A stretch of 64,000 bases of DNA from Macrotis lagotis (GCF_037893015.1 NC_133663.1:137522507-137586506), one strand, 5' to 3'; shown: positions 11,560 through 24,371, numbered from the stretch's first letter. Program-made: numbers and translations. The notes: a model not told the origin generated them from the sequence alone.

Positions 11560-14500
11560 ATGTGCAGTGTTTTTCTGGTTTGGCTTGTCTTGCTCAGCAT
11601 CACTTTATGCAAATGCTTCCAGGCTTCCCTGAATTCCCATCCCTACTATTTTCTAATAGAACAATAATGCTCCATGACATATATATGTGTGTATTGCAGT
11701 TTATAAATATTTTCATACAAGTGATGTTTTTACCCTTTTTTATAATCCCTTCAGGGTATAGATCCAGTAGTAGTATAGCTGGATTAAAGGATATGCAATT
11801 TTTTGTTGCCCTTTGGGCATAATCTCAAATTGCTTTCCAGAAAGGTTGGATGAGTTCACAGCTCCACCAACAATGTATCAGTGTCCCAGATTTCCTATAT
11901 CCCTTCCAACATTGATCATTGTCCTTCCTGGTCATATAGGCCAGTTTGAGAGTTATGAGGTGGTATCTCAGAAATAGTTTAATTTGCGTTTCTCTAATAA
12001 GTAATGATTTGAAGCAATTTTTCATATGACTGCAGATTGTTTTGATTTCCTGACCTGTAAATTACCTTGCATATTCTTTGACCATTTGTCAATTAGGAAA
12101 TGGCTTGTTTTTTAGAAAATTTTATTCAGTTCTCTTTATATTTTAGAAATGAGTCCTTTGTCAGAAATGGTAGTTGCAAAAATTGTTTCCTAATTTATTA
12201 CATTTACTACTGTTTCCCTTTCCATAGATCTGACAGGTAAACTACTTCTTTGTCTTCTCATTTGCTTATAATATAGTTTTTATGTCTAAATCTTGTATCC
12301 ATTTGGATCTTATCTTGGTAGAGGGTGTGAGGTATTGGTCTAATCTAAGTTTCTTACATACTAACTTCTAATTTTCCCAACAGTTTTTATCAATGAGAGT
12401 TTTTTCATCCCAATAGCTGGACTCTGTGGGTTTATCAAACAGCAGATTACTGCAATCATTTCCTGCTATTGCACCTAGTCTGTTCTAATTATTAATGACT
12501 GTTTCTTAGCCCATACAAGACAGTTTTGATGAGTTATACTTTATAATATAATTTTAGATCTGGCAAGGCAAAGCTACCATATTTTGCACTTTTTTCATTG
12601 AATTCCTGGAAATTCTTGATTTTTTATTGCTCTATAAAGATTTACTTACAACTTTTTCTTACTTATTAAAGTAATGTTTTGGAATTTTGATTGGTTGGGT
12701 ACTAATTAAGTAGTTAATTTTGGAAGAATTGTCATTTTTATTATTATTAGGTTAAGCAATCCAGGAACAGTTGATGTTTGCCCAGGTATTTAAATCTGAT
12801 TTTAATTGTGTGAGAAGACTTTTATAATTGTATTCGAAAACTTTTGAGTCTGCATTGTCACCTAGATTGCCAGGCATTTTATATTGTCTGAGGTTACTTT
12901 GAATGGGATTTCTCTTTCTAGCTGTTTCTGCTACATATTGTTAGTCATATATAGAAATGTTGAGGATTTATGAGGGTTTACTTTATATCATGCTACTTTG
13001 CTAAAGTTGCTAGTTATTTCTAGTAGATTTTTAGGTGTACTTTTTGGGATTCTCTATGTATAACATAATATCATCTGCAAAGAGTGAGAGTTTTTGTCTC
13101 CTCCTTCCCTATTCTAATTCCTTTAATCTCTTTTAATTATCTTATAGATGAGACTAACATTTCTAATACAATATTGAAAAGTAGTGGTGATAATGTTTCA
13201 TCCCTGATCTTAATGGGAATGCCTGAAGCCTATCTCCATTACATATAATGCTTGTTTTTGGTTTCAGATAGGTACTACTTATTGTTCTAAGGAAGAAACC
13301 TTTTATTCCTACATTCTCTAGTGTTTTTATTAGGAATGGGTGCTGTATTTTGTCAAAAGCTTTTTTAGCATCTATTGATATGATCATATGTTTTCTGATA
13401 GGTATGTTGTTGATATAATTAATTATACTAACATTTTACCTAATATTGAACCAATGCTGCCGTACTGGAATACATCCTACTTGATTATAATGTATTATCC
13501 TAGTGATAACTTGTAATCATTTTGCTAAGATTTTATTGTAGATTTTTGCATCTATATTCATCAGGGAGTTAGGGCCATAATTTTCTTTCTCTGCTTTAAC
13601 TCTTCCTTATTTAGGTATCAGTATCATATTGGTTTCATAGAAAGAGTTAGAGTTCCATCTTCCCCTATTTTTCCAAAGAGTTTATACAGAATTGGAATCA
13701 ATTGCTCCTTAAATGTTTGAAAAACTTCAGTTGTGAATCCATCTGGCCATGGAGATTTTTTCTTAGGGAATTCAATAATGGGTTGTTGAATTTCTTTCTC
13801 AGAGATAGGGTTATTTAGCTTTTTAATTTCTTCTTCATTTAATCAGTGCAACTTATATTTTTGTAAATATTCATTCATTTCACTTAGATTGTGAAATTTA
13901 TTGACATACAGTTGGGCAAAATAGTTTCAAATTATTTGTTTAATTTCCTCATTGATGGTGAGTTCTTTTTTCATTTGTTATACTAGCAGTTTTGTTTTCT
14001 TCCTTCTTTTTTTAATGAAATTGATCAGAGGTTTATCAATGTTATTGGGTTTTTTCCATAAAACCAGGTCTTGGTTTCATTTATTACTTCAATAGATTTG
14101 TTGCTTTAGATTTTGTTAATTTCTCCTTTAATTTTTATAATTTCTAATTTTATATTTAATTGAGGGGTTTTAATTTGTTCTTTCTCTAATTTTTAGTTGA
14201 ATATTTAGTTCATTGATTTCTTCTTTCTCTAATTTTTTGATGTAAGGATTTAAATGTATTATATATCCCCTGAGAGCCACCTTGAGGGTTTACATAGGTT
14301 GTGGAATGTTGTTTTCTTATTGTCCTTATGTAGGATGAAATAATTAATTCTTCCTATAATTTCCTGCTTAATCCACTCATTCTTTAAAATGAGATTATTT
14401 AGTTACCAATTAGTTCTGGGTCTATATCTCCCTGGTCCAGTATTGCATATGATTTTTTATTGCACTATGATCTGAGAAAGATTTAGGTTTTTTATGTCCT

Positions 14501-15160
14501 ATTTTTATGTCCTATTATATGGTCAATTTTTTTGTGTAAGTACTATGTACTGCAGAACAAAAAGCATATTCCTTTCTATCCCCATTCAATTTCTTCCATA
14601 GGTCTATCATATCTAGGTTTTGTAACAACCTATTTACCTCCTTAACTTCCTTCTTTGTTATTTTATTATTCAATATATCTAAATCTGAGAGTGGGATGTT
14701 GAGGTCTCCCACTAGTAGATTTTTTGCTGTCTATGACTTCCTGTAACTCTTTCAACTTCTACTCTAAGAATCTGGATGCTGTCCCATTGGGTGCATGCTT
14801 ATTTAGTATTGAAATTACTTTATTGGCTATGATAACTTTTAGGAAGATATAGTTTCCTTCCTTATTTCTTTAAATTCCATCTATTTTTGCAGCTGCTTTG
14901 TCTGAGATAAGGATTGCTATGGCTGCTTTTTTTTCACTTCAGCTCAAATAAAATAGATTTTGCTTCAACTTTTTACCATTACTCTATGTATGTCTTTGCT
15001 TCAAATGAGTTTTGTGCAAGCAGCATATTGTAGGATTCTGTATTTTAATACACTCTGTTATCCCCTTAAGTTTTAAGGGAGAGTTCATCCTATTCACATT
15101 CAAAATTGTAATTACTAACTCTTTATTGCCCTCCATGCTGTCTTCCTTCTGTTTGTATTT
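11560..15160 (-). pseudogene. L1 ORF2 remnant (endonuclease and reverse transcriptase)
   Basis: In normal L1, ORF2 encodes an AP-like endonuclease and a reverse transcriptase that nick target DNA and copy L1 RNA. Here the endonuclease start (ITILNVNRMNSPLK, about 15150) and the GDLNIPLSD block (about 14700) are visible. The RT finger/palm block SIDAKKAFDKIQHPF lies near 13380, and the RT catalytic motif FADD is still readable near 13069-13081. The C-terminal region (SGTLIHCWW) lies near 11880. Frames are broken many times, for example at 13163, 13387, 14515 and 14712, so no protein is made. Confidence 0.88.
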
Positions 15161-15668
15161 TTCCTCCTTTTTTCTTTTATCCATATTCCTCAGTGTTTTG
15201 TTTTGGAATACCACCACCTTCAGTGTGTTTACCCTCTTATATAAACCCCCCTCCCCTTTCTTTCCCCTTTCCCTTTTCTACTTCTTCCCTTCCTTCTGTT
15301 AGCTATCCTTTTTCTCTCCCTCCCCATCCCACTTGCCCTTTTCATCTTTTAATGCTTCAAAGGTAAGATAAGTTTCTTAACTTAAATAAGTATGCTTAAG
15401 CTAGCTTTAAGCCAAGTCTGATGAGACAAAGATTCAGGAGGTTTTCACCTTCTGCCTTTACCCCCTCATTCACAATATGTCTTTGGAACCTCTGGATGTA
15501 ATGAGATTTATCCCATTCAGTCTCCCTCCAACCTCCCTTTTCCTAACTGCCCCTCTTTTTAAGGAGGTATTGTTTTTAAATCATTCTGAGACACAGGAAA
15601 GTTATGAGTGTCCATCACTTCTGGCTAAGTATATTCTCTCTAATAGAGTTAAAATTCTCAAGAGTTAT

Positions 15669-15843
15669 TTCGGGAGTGGCTAGGTGGCATAGTGGATAAA
15701 GCACAAGCCCTGGAGTCAGGAGTACCTGGGTTCAAATCTGGTCTCAGACACTGAATACTTACCTACCTGTGTGGCCTTGGGCAAGCCACTTAACCCCGTT
15801 TGCCTCGCAAAACCCTAAAAAGTAAAAACAACAAGCAAAAAAA
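15669..15843 (+). mobile_element. SINE inserted in the L1 ORF1-ORF2 interval
   Basis: Full SINE with body GGCTAGGTGGCATAGTGG, box-B-like GTTCAAATC, CAAGCCACTTAACCCC and an A-rich tail. The sequence AAGAGTTAT is present at 15660-15668 and 15844-15852, a 9-bp target duplication. It interrupts the minus-strand L1, which dates this insertion as younger than its host. Confidence 0.92.
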
Positions 15844-16019
15844 AAGAGTTATGAGACTCTCCCAACTGGGTCTATATCTAGTTTCATCTTACTGGATCTC
15901 AGTTTTTTTTTTTTTATCTTTTCATGTGTCTCTTGAGCCTCCTATTTAATTTCCAAAATTTTCTATTTAGCTCTCATCTTTTTAGCATGAAATCTTGGAA
16001 GTCTCCCATTTCATTAAAT

Positions 16020-16985
16020 GTCCATCTTTTTCCCTGTAAGAGAAGACTTAGCTTTGTTGAGTAGTGGCTGCATTCCAAGGTCCCTTATTCTTCAGAATAC
16101 CTCATTCCAGGCCCTTCCATTCCTTATTGTTGCTGCAGCTTGGTCTTGCACAATCCTTATTGTGGCTCCTTGGTATTTAATTGTTTTTTTTTCTGGCTGC
16201 TTGCAGGATTTTTCTTTTATCTGATAGTTCTGGAATTTGGCCAAGACATTCCTTGGTGTTTTCATTTTAGGATCTCTTTCCAGAGGGGGTTGATATATTC
16301 TTTCAATAACTATTTTTACCATCTAGTTCCATGATATCAGTGCAATTTTCCATCATTAAATCTTGTAATATTAAGTCCAGGGTTTTTTTTTTTTTTTTTT
16401 TCTCTTCAGTCTTTTCAGGAAGGCTGATAATTCTCGGGTTCTCCCATGTTGATCTGTTCTTGAGTTCAGTGGTTTCGCTGATGAGGTATTAAAATAATCT
16501 TGTTGTCTCATGAAATCATTAGTTTCCACCAATTCCATTATTTTTTTGAAGAAGAAGATTTTTCTTCATTTATCTTTTGCAACTCCTTTTCCAGTTCGTC
16601 AATTCTAATTTTGAAGGATTTTTCTATTTGCCCAAATGTAGTTTTGAAAGAATTGTTTTCTTTTTTATTTGCTCAATTGAGAACTTGAGAACATTTATCT
16701 TCTTTTTGCATTTGCCCATTTGAAGATCTGAGTGAGTTATTTTCATTTTCTATTTGTCCAGTGGTAATTTCCAAGTATTTGTTTTCTTGTTGCAAGATGT
16801 TAATTTTCTCTTGAGTATTTTTTCCCAATTTTTCCAATTGATCTTTAAACTCCTTCCTGATTTCTTCAAAGAAGTCTTTCTGGACTGCAGACCAATTCAT
16901 ATTCTCTTTAGCAGTGATAGATCTCTCTGACTTAGAATCTGTTACTTCTAAGTATTTGTCCCAGGATCCCACTTTCTCTGGCCTA
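16020..16985 (-). pseudogene. L1 ORF1 remnant
   Basis: L1 ORF1 protein is an RNA-binding, coiled-coil nucleic-acid chaperone. The N-terminal half is seen at 16972-16673, starting MGSWDKYLEV and continuing into a long heptad-like, Lys/Glu/Gln-rich coiled coil. The RNA-binding C-terminal half is seen at 16322-16092 (MVKIVIERIYQPPLERDPK). Frames are disrupted between these pieces, including a T-run at about 16382-16400. Not functional. Confidence 0.8.
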
Positions 16986-17671
16986 TTTTCATCTTTCTAG
17001 GACCTTGTGTTGGGGGGGGCTGACTTTCAGAGGTTTTCTTTTGAATATCCTAAGGGATTTGTTCACTTGGCTTAGTATTTCTACAGGTCAGCCAGTAGGG
17101 AGTGCTTTCTCTGGAGTGTTTGAGGTCCTCAGCAGTAAGCTCTGAGTTTACCTTGAACTTTGTGTTGGTCCCTGGGAGAGGGAGTTAATCTCTTTCCATT
17201 GAGTAAACTCTGTTGCCCTGAGGGCCTGTGGGCAATTGTTTAGTTTGTTCTGGGCAAAGGGCTCTGCTTAAAGTATGGAGATCAGGTCCCCTGCCCAGCT
17301 GGTTGTTCTCCAGGGATTCCTCTGAGATTCTGTGCTGGAACTCATGCCCCTGTAGCTCCTCCCCTACAGCCAAAGAGTCTGCAGCTAAAATTGTATCTCG
17401 CACTCACCACTCACCAAAGTTGCTGAGGCTGGACCTCTGGCTTCCCCCATCTGCTGTCCCCATTCTGATCTTCTGCTCTCATCTCCTGGTTTACCCACAA
17501 TCCACTGAGACTGAACTTCTTGTTAGATGTTCTCTTAGCTTCTCTTTCTGGGTTTTGTTGATCAGATTTCTGATATGAGGTTTCTTTCATGTTATTTATG
17601 AGGGTAAAGAGGAGCACTTATCACAGTGCCTGTCTTCTTTCCTCCATCTTAGACAGAAGTTGGCTTGCAAT

Positions 17672-18649
17672 GTCTTAAATCAACACTTTTTGTTAAGACA
17701 ACCATACAGACGGTATTTAGCATAGCCTAACAAATAGGAATAGGAAGTCTAGAACAGATCAAAGAGGAGCTATAATAATGGGTGAAATTGAACTATGCAC
17801 TTGTATAGGAGACCACTGAAAAGCCAGTCCAACTTGTACACATTCAGTTCTTCCTGTGGAAAATACTGATATATTTTCACCTGATCTGTAATTAAAGTCT
17901 TATGAGGGAGGAAATTGGGAAAAGGCTGCCTGTTATTCATTTTCTTTAGGGAAGGAACAATAGGCTGGTTTTTAGTAATATTAATGCCCCTTTTGGGAGT
18001 GGGACAGCAGTTGGAATGGTGTAGGAGCTAGGTGAACTGGAGATTAGAAATGCCTATATATTGAATATAGTAGAATTTTTATTTTTATTTTCTGATTCCA
18101 ATTAGATAGTATTATTCTTTATTTAAGTATCCCAGACCAAAACATGGTCTAGTCAGAAAACTATTTGTGATTATTAAATTCTCCCAAATTGGGATAAATA
18201 AATGCAGACCACAAATCTAAAAGGAAAAAAGAGGGGAAAGAGGAAGAATTAAAGAGAATTGAAAAGAGAAGTTAGGGAGGTCCTGATCATGTGATACAAT
18301 CAATATATCCATGGAAATAATGGATCAGGATAACTCCAGTTCCATTTTTCAGCACCCTGAGATATGACCTCCTCAGTATACCAATAGAGAAGTATGCTTG
18401 ACTTGGGTGATGGGATTTGTGGAATAATCCTTCCAGTAACAGGAATGCTGAGGGAAAGATAGATGGAAGAAAAGATTGGTTCTCTAATCCTATCTGCCTT
18501 ATTTACAATTAATTGCTTATGTGTTTTGCTGAAAATTTATATTAATTTTAATAAACTCCTGTGATTAACCATGTCTTTTAATGGCCTGGTGTCCTTTCTT
18601 GGTGACATCGTGATATGGAAAAGAAGTGGGATCCCAAAGAGAGTGATCC
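17672..18649. other. no gene; possible solitary LTR near 18250-18610
   Basis: No coding sequence recognised. The part 18536-18610 has an AATAAACTCC block followed by a pyrimidine-rich TGGCCTGGTGTCCTTTCTTGG block and TGACA, an arrangement resembling the poly(A) signal and U5 end of a retroviral LTR. I cannot define both ends or find a matching second LTR, so this is only a suggestion. Confidence 0.25.
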
Positions 18650-18667
18650 TGAGAGACAGAGACACAC

Positions 18668-18728
<61 letters not shown>

Positions 18729-18767
18729 GACAGAGAGAGAGACAGAGAGAGAGACAGAGAGAGAGAC

Positions 18768-18834
<67 letters not shown>

Positions 18835-19040
18835 GAGACAGAGACAGAAGCAGAGACAGATACAGAGTGACAGAGACAGAGAGAGAAAGATATGGAGAGA
18901 GAGAGAGAGACATAGAGAAACAGAAAGATAAAAAGACAGTGACACACAGAGAAAGAGACAGAGACAAACAGAAAGACAATGACAAAGAGATAGAGAGACA
19001 GAGAGACAGAAAGAAGCAGAGAAAGACAAAGAAAGAGAGA
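18650..19040 (+). repeat. GA-rich simple repeat with CAGAGA variant units
   Basis: About 390 bp of (GA)n broken regularly by C into GAGACA, GAGAGACA and CAGAGACA units. Two nearly pure (GA)n blocks lie at about 18675-18720 and 18781-18822; between them an 18-bp-like pattern (GACAGAGAGAGA) repeats. All frames of both strands stay open across it and produce Arg/Glu- or Ser/Leu-repeat peptides; these are low-complexity artefacts, not genes. Confidence 0.95.
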
Positions 19041-19766
19041 ACCTTACTAGTTTAGTAACAGAAGCTAAAACCCAAGTTCATGTTACAAATTTCTCACCTC
19101 TACCCAGGGTCACAATTCTGAACTATTTCATAAGTACCTGAATCAATATAAATCTTGAAACCTTTGTATAATTTTAACTCAGAAGTTGAGTCAAGATTAC
19201 AGTAATAAATGAACATATGAGGTCACACACAGTGACATGTAATTGTAGTGGAGTCAGTGGGTAGAAAAAGGAGGATCTATTCATGATGATAATTACTAGA
19301 TAATCAGATTTTGAAATGCAACCCATCAGGGATGAAGCTAAAAGACTGAGTACTAGTAGATCACATTGAACCATATTAAAGACTCTGGAATAAATGGCAA
19401 ATATCCAGTATTTTGCCATATGATAGTTGGTGAATGTTAGAAGTGAAGTTATAAACATATGCTCTTGATTTACATATTGATTTACTTATTGAAGGTTAGT
19501 TAAAATAAAGGCTATATTTTGTGATCAACAGATGTGGCAATATAGAGAATTCCATGTATGATCAGGACCTGTATCTACCTCTCCCCTCAGGGAGCAAAAG
19601 TTTACTGAATTATATTGCAAGAATAATATGTACAGTTTTTAGCTGATTTAACATTTTATTCATTTTCAAAGTTACCTTATCTTATAAGTGTTATTTTTGT
19701 AGTATTTTTAAGAAAAAAATAAATTTTATTTCTAAAAAGAAAAGAATAAAGAAAGAAAATGGAAAA
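19041..19766. other. no recognisable gene or repeat
   Basis: Intergenic sequence ending in an A/G-rich stretch right at an assembly gap. A minus-strand frame at 19174-19458 (94 codons) resembles nothing I know. Confidence 0.5.
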
Positions 19767-19866
19767 NNNNNNNNNNNNNNNNNNNNNNNNNNNNNNNNNN
19801 NNNNNNNNNNNNNNNNNNNNNNNNNNNNNNNNNNNNNNNNNNNNNNNNNNNNNNNNNNNNNNNNNN
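19767..19866. other. assembly gap of 100 N
   Basis: Exactly 100 N, the usual placeholder for a gap of unknown length. The right flank starts inside an L1 ORF1 region, so missing sequence probably includes the rest of that L1. Confidence 0.99.
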
Positions 19867-21305
19867 AACCATTCCCTTCAATAGTTTATGATGTTTCTAA
19901 GGCCTGTGTAATCCCAACTACTATTTCTTGGTAGTTGAGTTATTTCTCTCTGTCTCCCTATAGTATTTTTCTCTTTGCCCTGTTAATTCTGGAATTTAAT
20001 ACATATATCCTTTGTATTTTCATTTAGGGATCTCTTTAAGGAGGTGATTGGTTGATTCTTTCAATTAATATTTTACCCTCTGGTTCTAGTATATCAGGGC
20101 TGTTTTTTCCTTTAAAATTACATGAAAGGTGTTGTCCAAGCTCTTTTTTATTATCATGGCTTTTAGTTAAATCAATAATTCTTAAATTCTCTATTATGAT
20201 CTTATTTTCTAGTTCAGCTTTTTTTTAATTTGGTTCTTTTACATTTTCCTTTATTTTTTTTCACTTTTTAATAGTTTTCTTTAACTCATTTTTTAGGTCT
20301 CATGAAGAAATTAATTAGCTTTCAATTGCCCAATTCTGATTTTAAGAAATTATTTTTTCCATTAGCTTTTCTGTCTCCTCGGCCAATTCTATTTTTAAAG
20401 GAGCTGTTTTCTTCAATAGATATTTTTCTATTTCACTAATTCTATTTTTAGAGAATTGCTTTTTTTATTTGATCAATTACATTTTCAATAGTTGTTTTCT
20501 TTAGTCAACTTTTATATTTCTTTTTCCAAGGACTGTTGATTCTCCTGTAGACCTCTAATTCCACCCCCCCTCCCAAATTTTCTTCTACTTCCCTTGATTT
20601 TTGAAATAGTTACTGAGCTCTACCCAGAGAATATTTTAGTTTGCAGACTAATTCATACTCCCTTTTGGTGTTTCCTATGCAGGCCTTTATCCATTGTCCT
20701 TTTCAGAGCAAATGTTTTGAACTTCCTTGAAACTGTAGTAGCTATGTATGGCCAGGGCTTTTCTCTGTTTCTAAACTTTTTAGCCTAGTTTGTGGTTTTT
20801 AATGATGAGTTTCACTCCTGGAATAGAGAAGACAATGTTCTAAGATTTACAGTCTGAGTTATTGACTTTCTAGGCTGGGGACTTAGATGCTAACTATCTG
20901 ACCATTGGCCCAAAGTTGCCCATCTTAGTGACGTTGGCTGCACAGGAGTTTAGGGGCTTGGAATTTCTGCCCTGAGTCAGGAGGATCCTCAACTGACATG
21001 GTATGCAACTGACCTTCCTAGCTGGGACCAAGGGGCATCAACAGCTGATTTTTGCTGTGATTTAGAACCTCCTGATGGCTTCCCCAGACTCTATCTGAGC
21101 TAGACTGTATTTCTACTCCACTCAAGTTATATAGATCTTTCCTGAAGTCCTTCCAAGATATCTTAATTTGGAATATTGCTCTATTCTTTCTTTTTGTGGG
21201 TGCTGTCATTTCAGAATTTATTTAGTGACTTGATTTAATTGCTTCTGAGGGAAGTTAGGAATAGTTCAGGTAAGTTCCTCACCTCTCTTCCATATTGGCT
21301 CTAGA
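19867..21305 (-). mobile_element. L1 5' portion (ORF1 and 5' UTR), minus strand
   Basis: Minus-strand L1, entered from the gap. 19900-20640 corresponds to ORF1 (RNA-binding part near 19870-20110, coiled-coil part near 20200-20640), and 20650-21300 to the 5' UTR, ending CCTCTCTTCCATATTGGCT as other L1 5' ends here do. ORF2 would lie in the gap or be missing. Several frameshifts; not functional. It differs clearly from the 11-17 kb copy, so it is probably another subfamily. Confidence 0.75.
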
Positions 21306-22003
21306 GTTTTTAATATTTCTTATTCTTTTCCTGGATAGGAATTGAAAATGTGAAACAAATCATATATTTAGATTTTTAGGTTAAAGTAAAGGTTTGTTAT
21401 TTACTAATTATTTCCACAGTCCACATTTTGCTTTTGAAGTAATGAGTGGAGGTAGCATTTTATGTTAGAGTCATGAAATCGAATCATACCACAATGATTA
21501 ATCAGTTGTGTAACATTATTTAACTTGCTTGAACTTTACTATACTTTGGATCACCCCTTAAGAATTATTTTCTAAGTTTCATTCAATTTTTGAATCTATA
21601 CTTGAGAAGTGAATTCCTATAGCTGGATTTTGTGTAGTAAAAAGAAGAGATGGCTTGCATAATGGCATATTTTGTTCTCTCTTTTCCCATCTATCCCCAA
21701 AATCACCCCCCCACAATGTACACAAACCAAAACCAAAATATAAGGATCTACAAGATATTTGCAAACAAATTCAAATTCATCAGAGTGAGGTGCGACGGAA
21801 ATAAAATGATTTTATTGATGCTTGGTCTTTTAGAATTGAGTAATTATATGACTATTTTCAGCTTTTAATCAAATACCATTATTGATGCAAATAATAAATT
21901 AGTTTTTATTCTACTTGAAGTAGATTTTGTTTTAAATACAATAGTCAATTTTCATTGATATTAATTGCAAAAAAATTTAGAATTACATAAAAGTGGTACA
22001 AGG
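21306..22003. other. no recognisable gene or repeat
   Basis: AT-rich, with chance frames at 21579-21764 minus and 21650-21868 plus that overlap on opposite strands and match nothing recognised. Confidence 0.5.
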
Positions 22004-22158
22004 AAGGGCGGCTAGGTAGCGTAGTGGATAAAGCAATGGCCTTGGAGTCAGGAGTACCTGGGTTCAAATCCGGTTTCAGACACTTAATAATTACCTAGCT
22101 GTGTGGCCTTGGGCAAGCCACTTAACCCCATTTGCCTTGCAAAAAACTAAAAAAAAAT
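22004..22158 (+). mobile_element. tRNA-derived marsupial SINE
   Basis: Near-consensus copy: GGGCGGCTAGGTAGCG, TCCGG after GTTCAAA (box-B-like), then CAAGCCACTTAACCCC, TTTGCCTTGC and an A-tail. It is one of the least diverged SINE copies in the window, so probably among the younger. I could not identify a clear target duplication. Confidence 0.92.
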
Positions 22159-24334
22159 AATGACAGTTTTGCAATGAGTTATGATATAACCAAACTAACC
22201 AAATACTCAAAATTCAAATATACCAATTAGAATCCATACTTAAATATAAATCTGCTCTTAATGTGACATCAACCAAGGGGTCTATTAACAAATGCTTTTG
22301 GTGTCTGTTTTATATAATTATAATTAATTGAACTATCATCTGGATGGACATCTAAGTGTGATTGAATGGGAATTTCAGTCAATATTTCCTGATTAGTTTT
22401 TTTAAAATAAATAATTCCAGAACAACATTTTATTATATTTCATTTACTTTATCTTTGCAATATATTGGAGCCTTTCAGAAAGTTATCCAACTACCACAAG
22501 TAAAATAACATTTCACTTAATTGTATCTTCATTACATTTTTCTAAGCATTTATTTCACATCATCACATTTGAGTACAATGTGAAATGAAAGCATAATTGA
22601 AATAGATATTGGTTTATTATCAAGAATACATATCAAATGAAAATCTGGGTTGTATTTAATCAACTAGTTCCTAGGTGAAATAAAGAGGCAGTCTAAAATA
22701 TACTAAAAAACTTAGACTAGGGTGATGAAAGATAAGCACCTGCTTTAATGAGCAATAGATTATAGGAAGGAAAGAAATATCATCTATTATATATAGATAT
22801 ATTCATATATGCATATATTTATTACATTTAAGGTTCAGTAATCATATAGGAAGCACTCCAAAAATATAGTGTGTGTGTGTGTATATATATATATGTATGT
22901 ATGTGTGTGTATGTATTATATGTATAGAGCTTCCTTACATGCATGTATGTATGTAAGTATAGATAGATTCTAGGAAGTTTCTTACTTTTGTAATAAGATG
23001 GAATAAAAATGAAAGTCAGACCTGGAGTAAATAACATCTGAGTGTTTATTACATGGGTGTAAAATGTGCATATATATGTAAATATGCATGCAAATATATA
23101 TTAATCATGTGCATGTGTACATGTATACACCACACAAACAATAAATACATGCATGTGCACATATTCATATATAGATATGAACACATATATGAATACACAC
23201 TCATATATGTTTGCATAAATTGTATGTGACATATTGCATAAATCCATGTACATATTTATGTATTATAGATTGTGTATATATTTGAACATATATAAACAAA
23301 TATTTACAGAAATAGCATATGCATATACACATTTGAATTAGTGTCCATATAAAATACACATGCATATATTAACAATGATTCATAGAAAACAAACCATCTT
23401 TCTATAAGTTTTCTTTGGAGTCTATTTACATCTATTACAGTAATTCACAGAATTTCAAGGATCAAATTCAATATCATCTGAGTCTTCCACCATAATTCAC
23501 ATACATGGTCTTTGTGCACCTTAATACACTTCACAAAATTTGGAATTAATTGTAAATAAAGAAATCCTAGATTTCTCTATCTATCACAGAGTCAAGATCA
23601 AATTGAGTTAATCAATATAAATAATAATGTTTTTTATTTCACATATCTTTATAGTCCAAAGAAAGGATACTTACCAGTGTAAGAGACAAACTTGAATCTA
23701 CTCTTTTGAAAGCCGTCTTTTGTTTCACCATTTTAATTAGTTTGATTAGATCTGGTACACCAAGCTATCTCATCCACTTTTTGAGCTTTTCAATAAATTG
23801 CAATACTTCTTTACTTATTATTTATCCCTTTTAATCATTCAATAAGGAGTAAAATGCATGAATTAAAATTTTTTGTTTCTGTATGGCAATAAAATGCCTT
23901 GTTCAAATTCTGGGCACTCTGTCAAAGAACTGTGTCAGAGAAAAATACTGGTGCCATATCTTTCTACACATTCTTTCTCCATAGTGTTTCTTCATTGTCC
24001 TCATGCTATCCAACAAATTAATGTTTGCTCTGTGCCCCATCTACATACTAATATACTAGTTCCTAGTATTTTGCTGGGAATAGTTATATCATGTATTCAT
24101 ATATTATTTATGGAAAAGTAGTTTTTGTTGGTAATTTATCAGTTTTTAAATAAAATAATAGAATTTAATTAAATTACAATTCTCCCTACTCCTAATCAGA
24201 GTTTTTAAATGATTATCAGCAGGATGCCTTCTGTAAAACAGAATATATTTAGAAAATTATTATATGCTATGGTTATACTTTAGTTTCTTGACTTTTTCTA
24301 GAAGATAGTGGCAATATTTCAATAGTACCATGAT
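22159..24334. other. no gene; AT-rich alternating tract at 22780-23370
   Basis: No gene or recognisable transposon. From about 22780 to 23370 the sequence is dominated by ATAT, ATGC, ACAT and TGTG runs of alternating purine and pyrimidine, with short TG/TA microsatellites at 22866-22920. The rest is unremarkable AT-rich sequence. Confidence 0.6.
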
Positions 24335-24336
24335 AT

Positions 24337-24371
<35 letters not shown>

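Larger units (their letters stand above)
11184..17662 (-). mobile_element. near full-length, mutated L1 (minus strand)
   Basis: A complete-looking L1 of about 6.3 kb excluding a nested SINE. On the minus strand it begins near 17655 with a 5' UTR (CTTCTGTCTAAGATGGAGG), continues through ORF1 (about 16985-16020) and ORF2 (about 15160-11560), and ends with a 3' UTR and A-run (T-run at 11189-11195). GCTTGCAAT occurs at 11175-11183 and 17663-17671 and may be a 9-bp target duplication. All coding parts carry stops and frameshifts. A SINE (15669-15843) sits between ORF1 and ORF2, so it arrived later than this L1. Confidence 0.9.

Noticed and set aside
18537..19055. Five overlapping open frames of 99-154 codons on both strands
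   Set aside because: All are translations of the GA/CAGAGA simple repeat and give Arg-Glu or Ser-Leu runs. No conserved domain.
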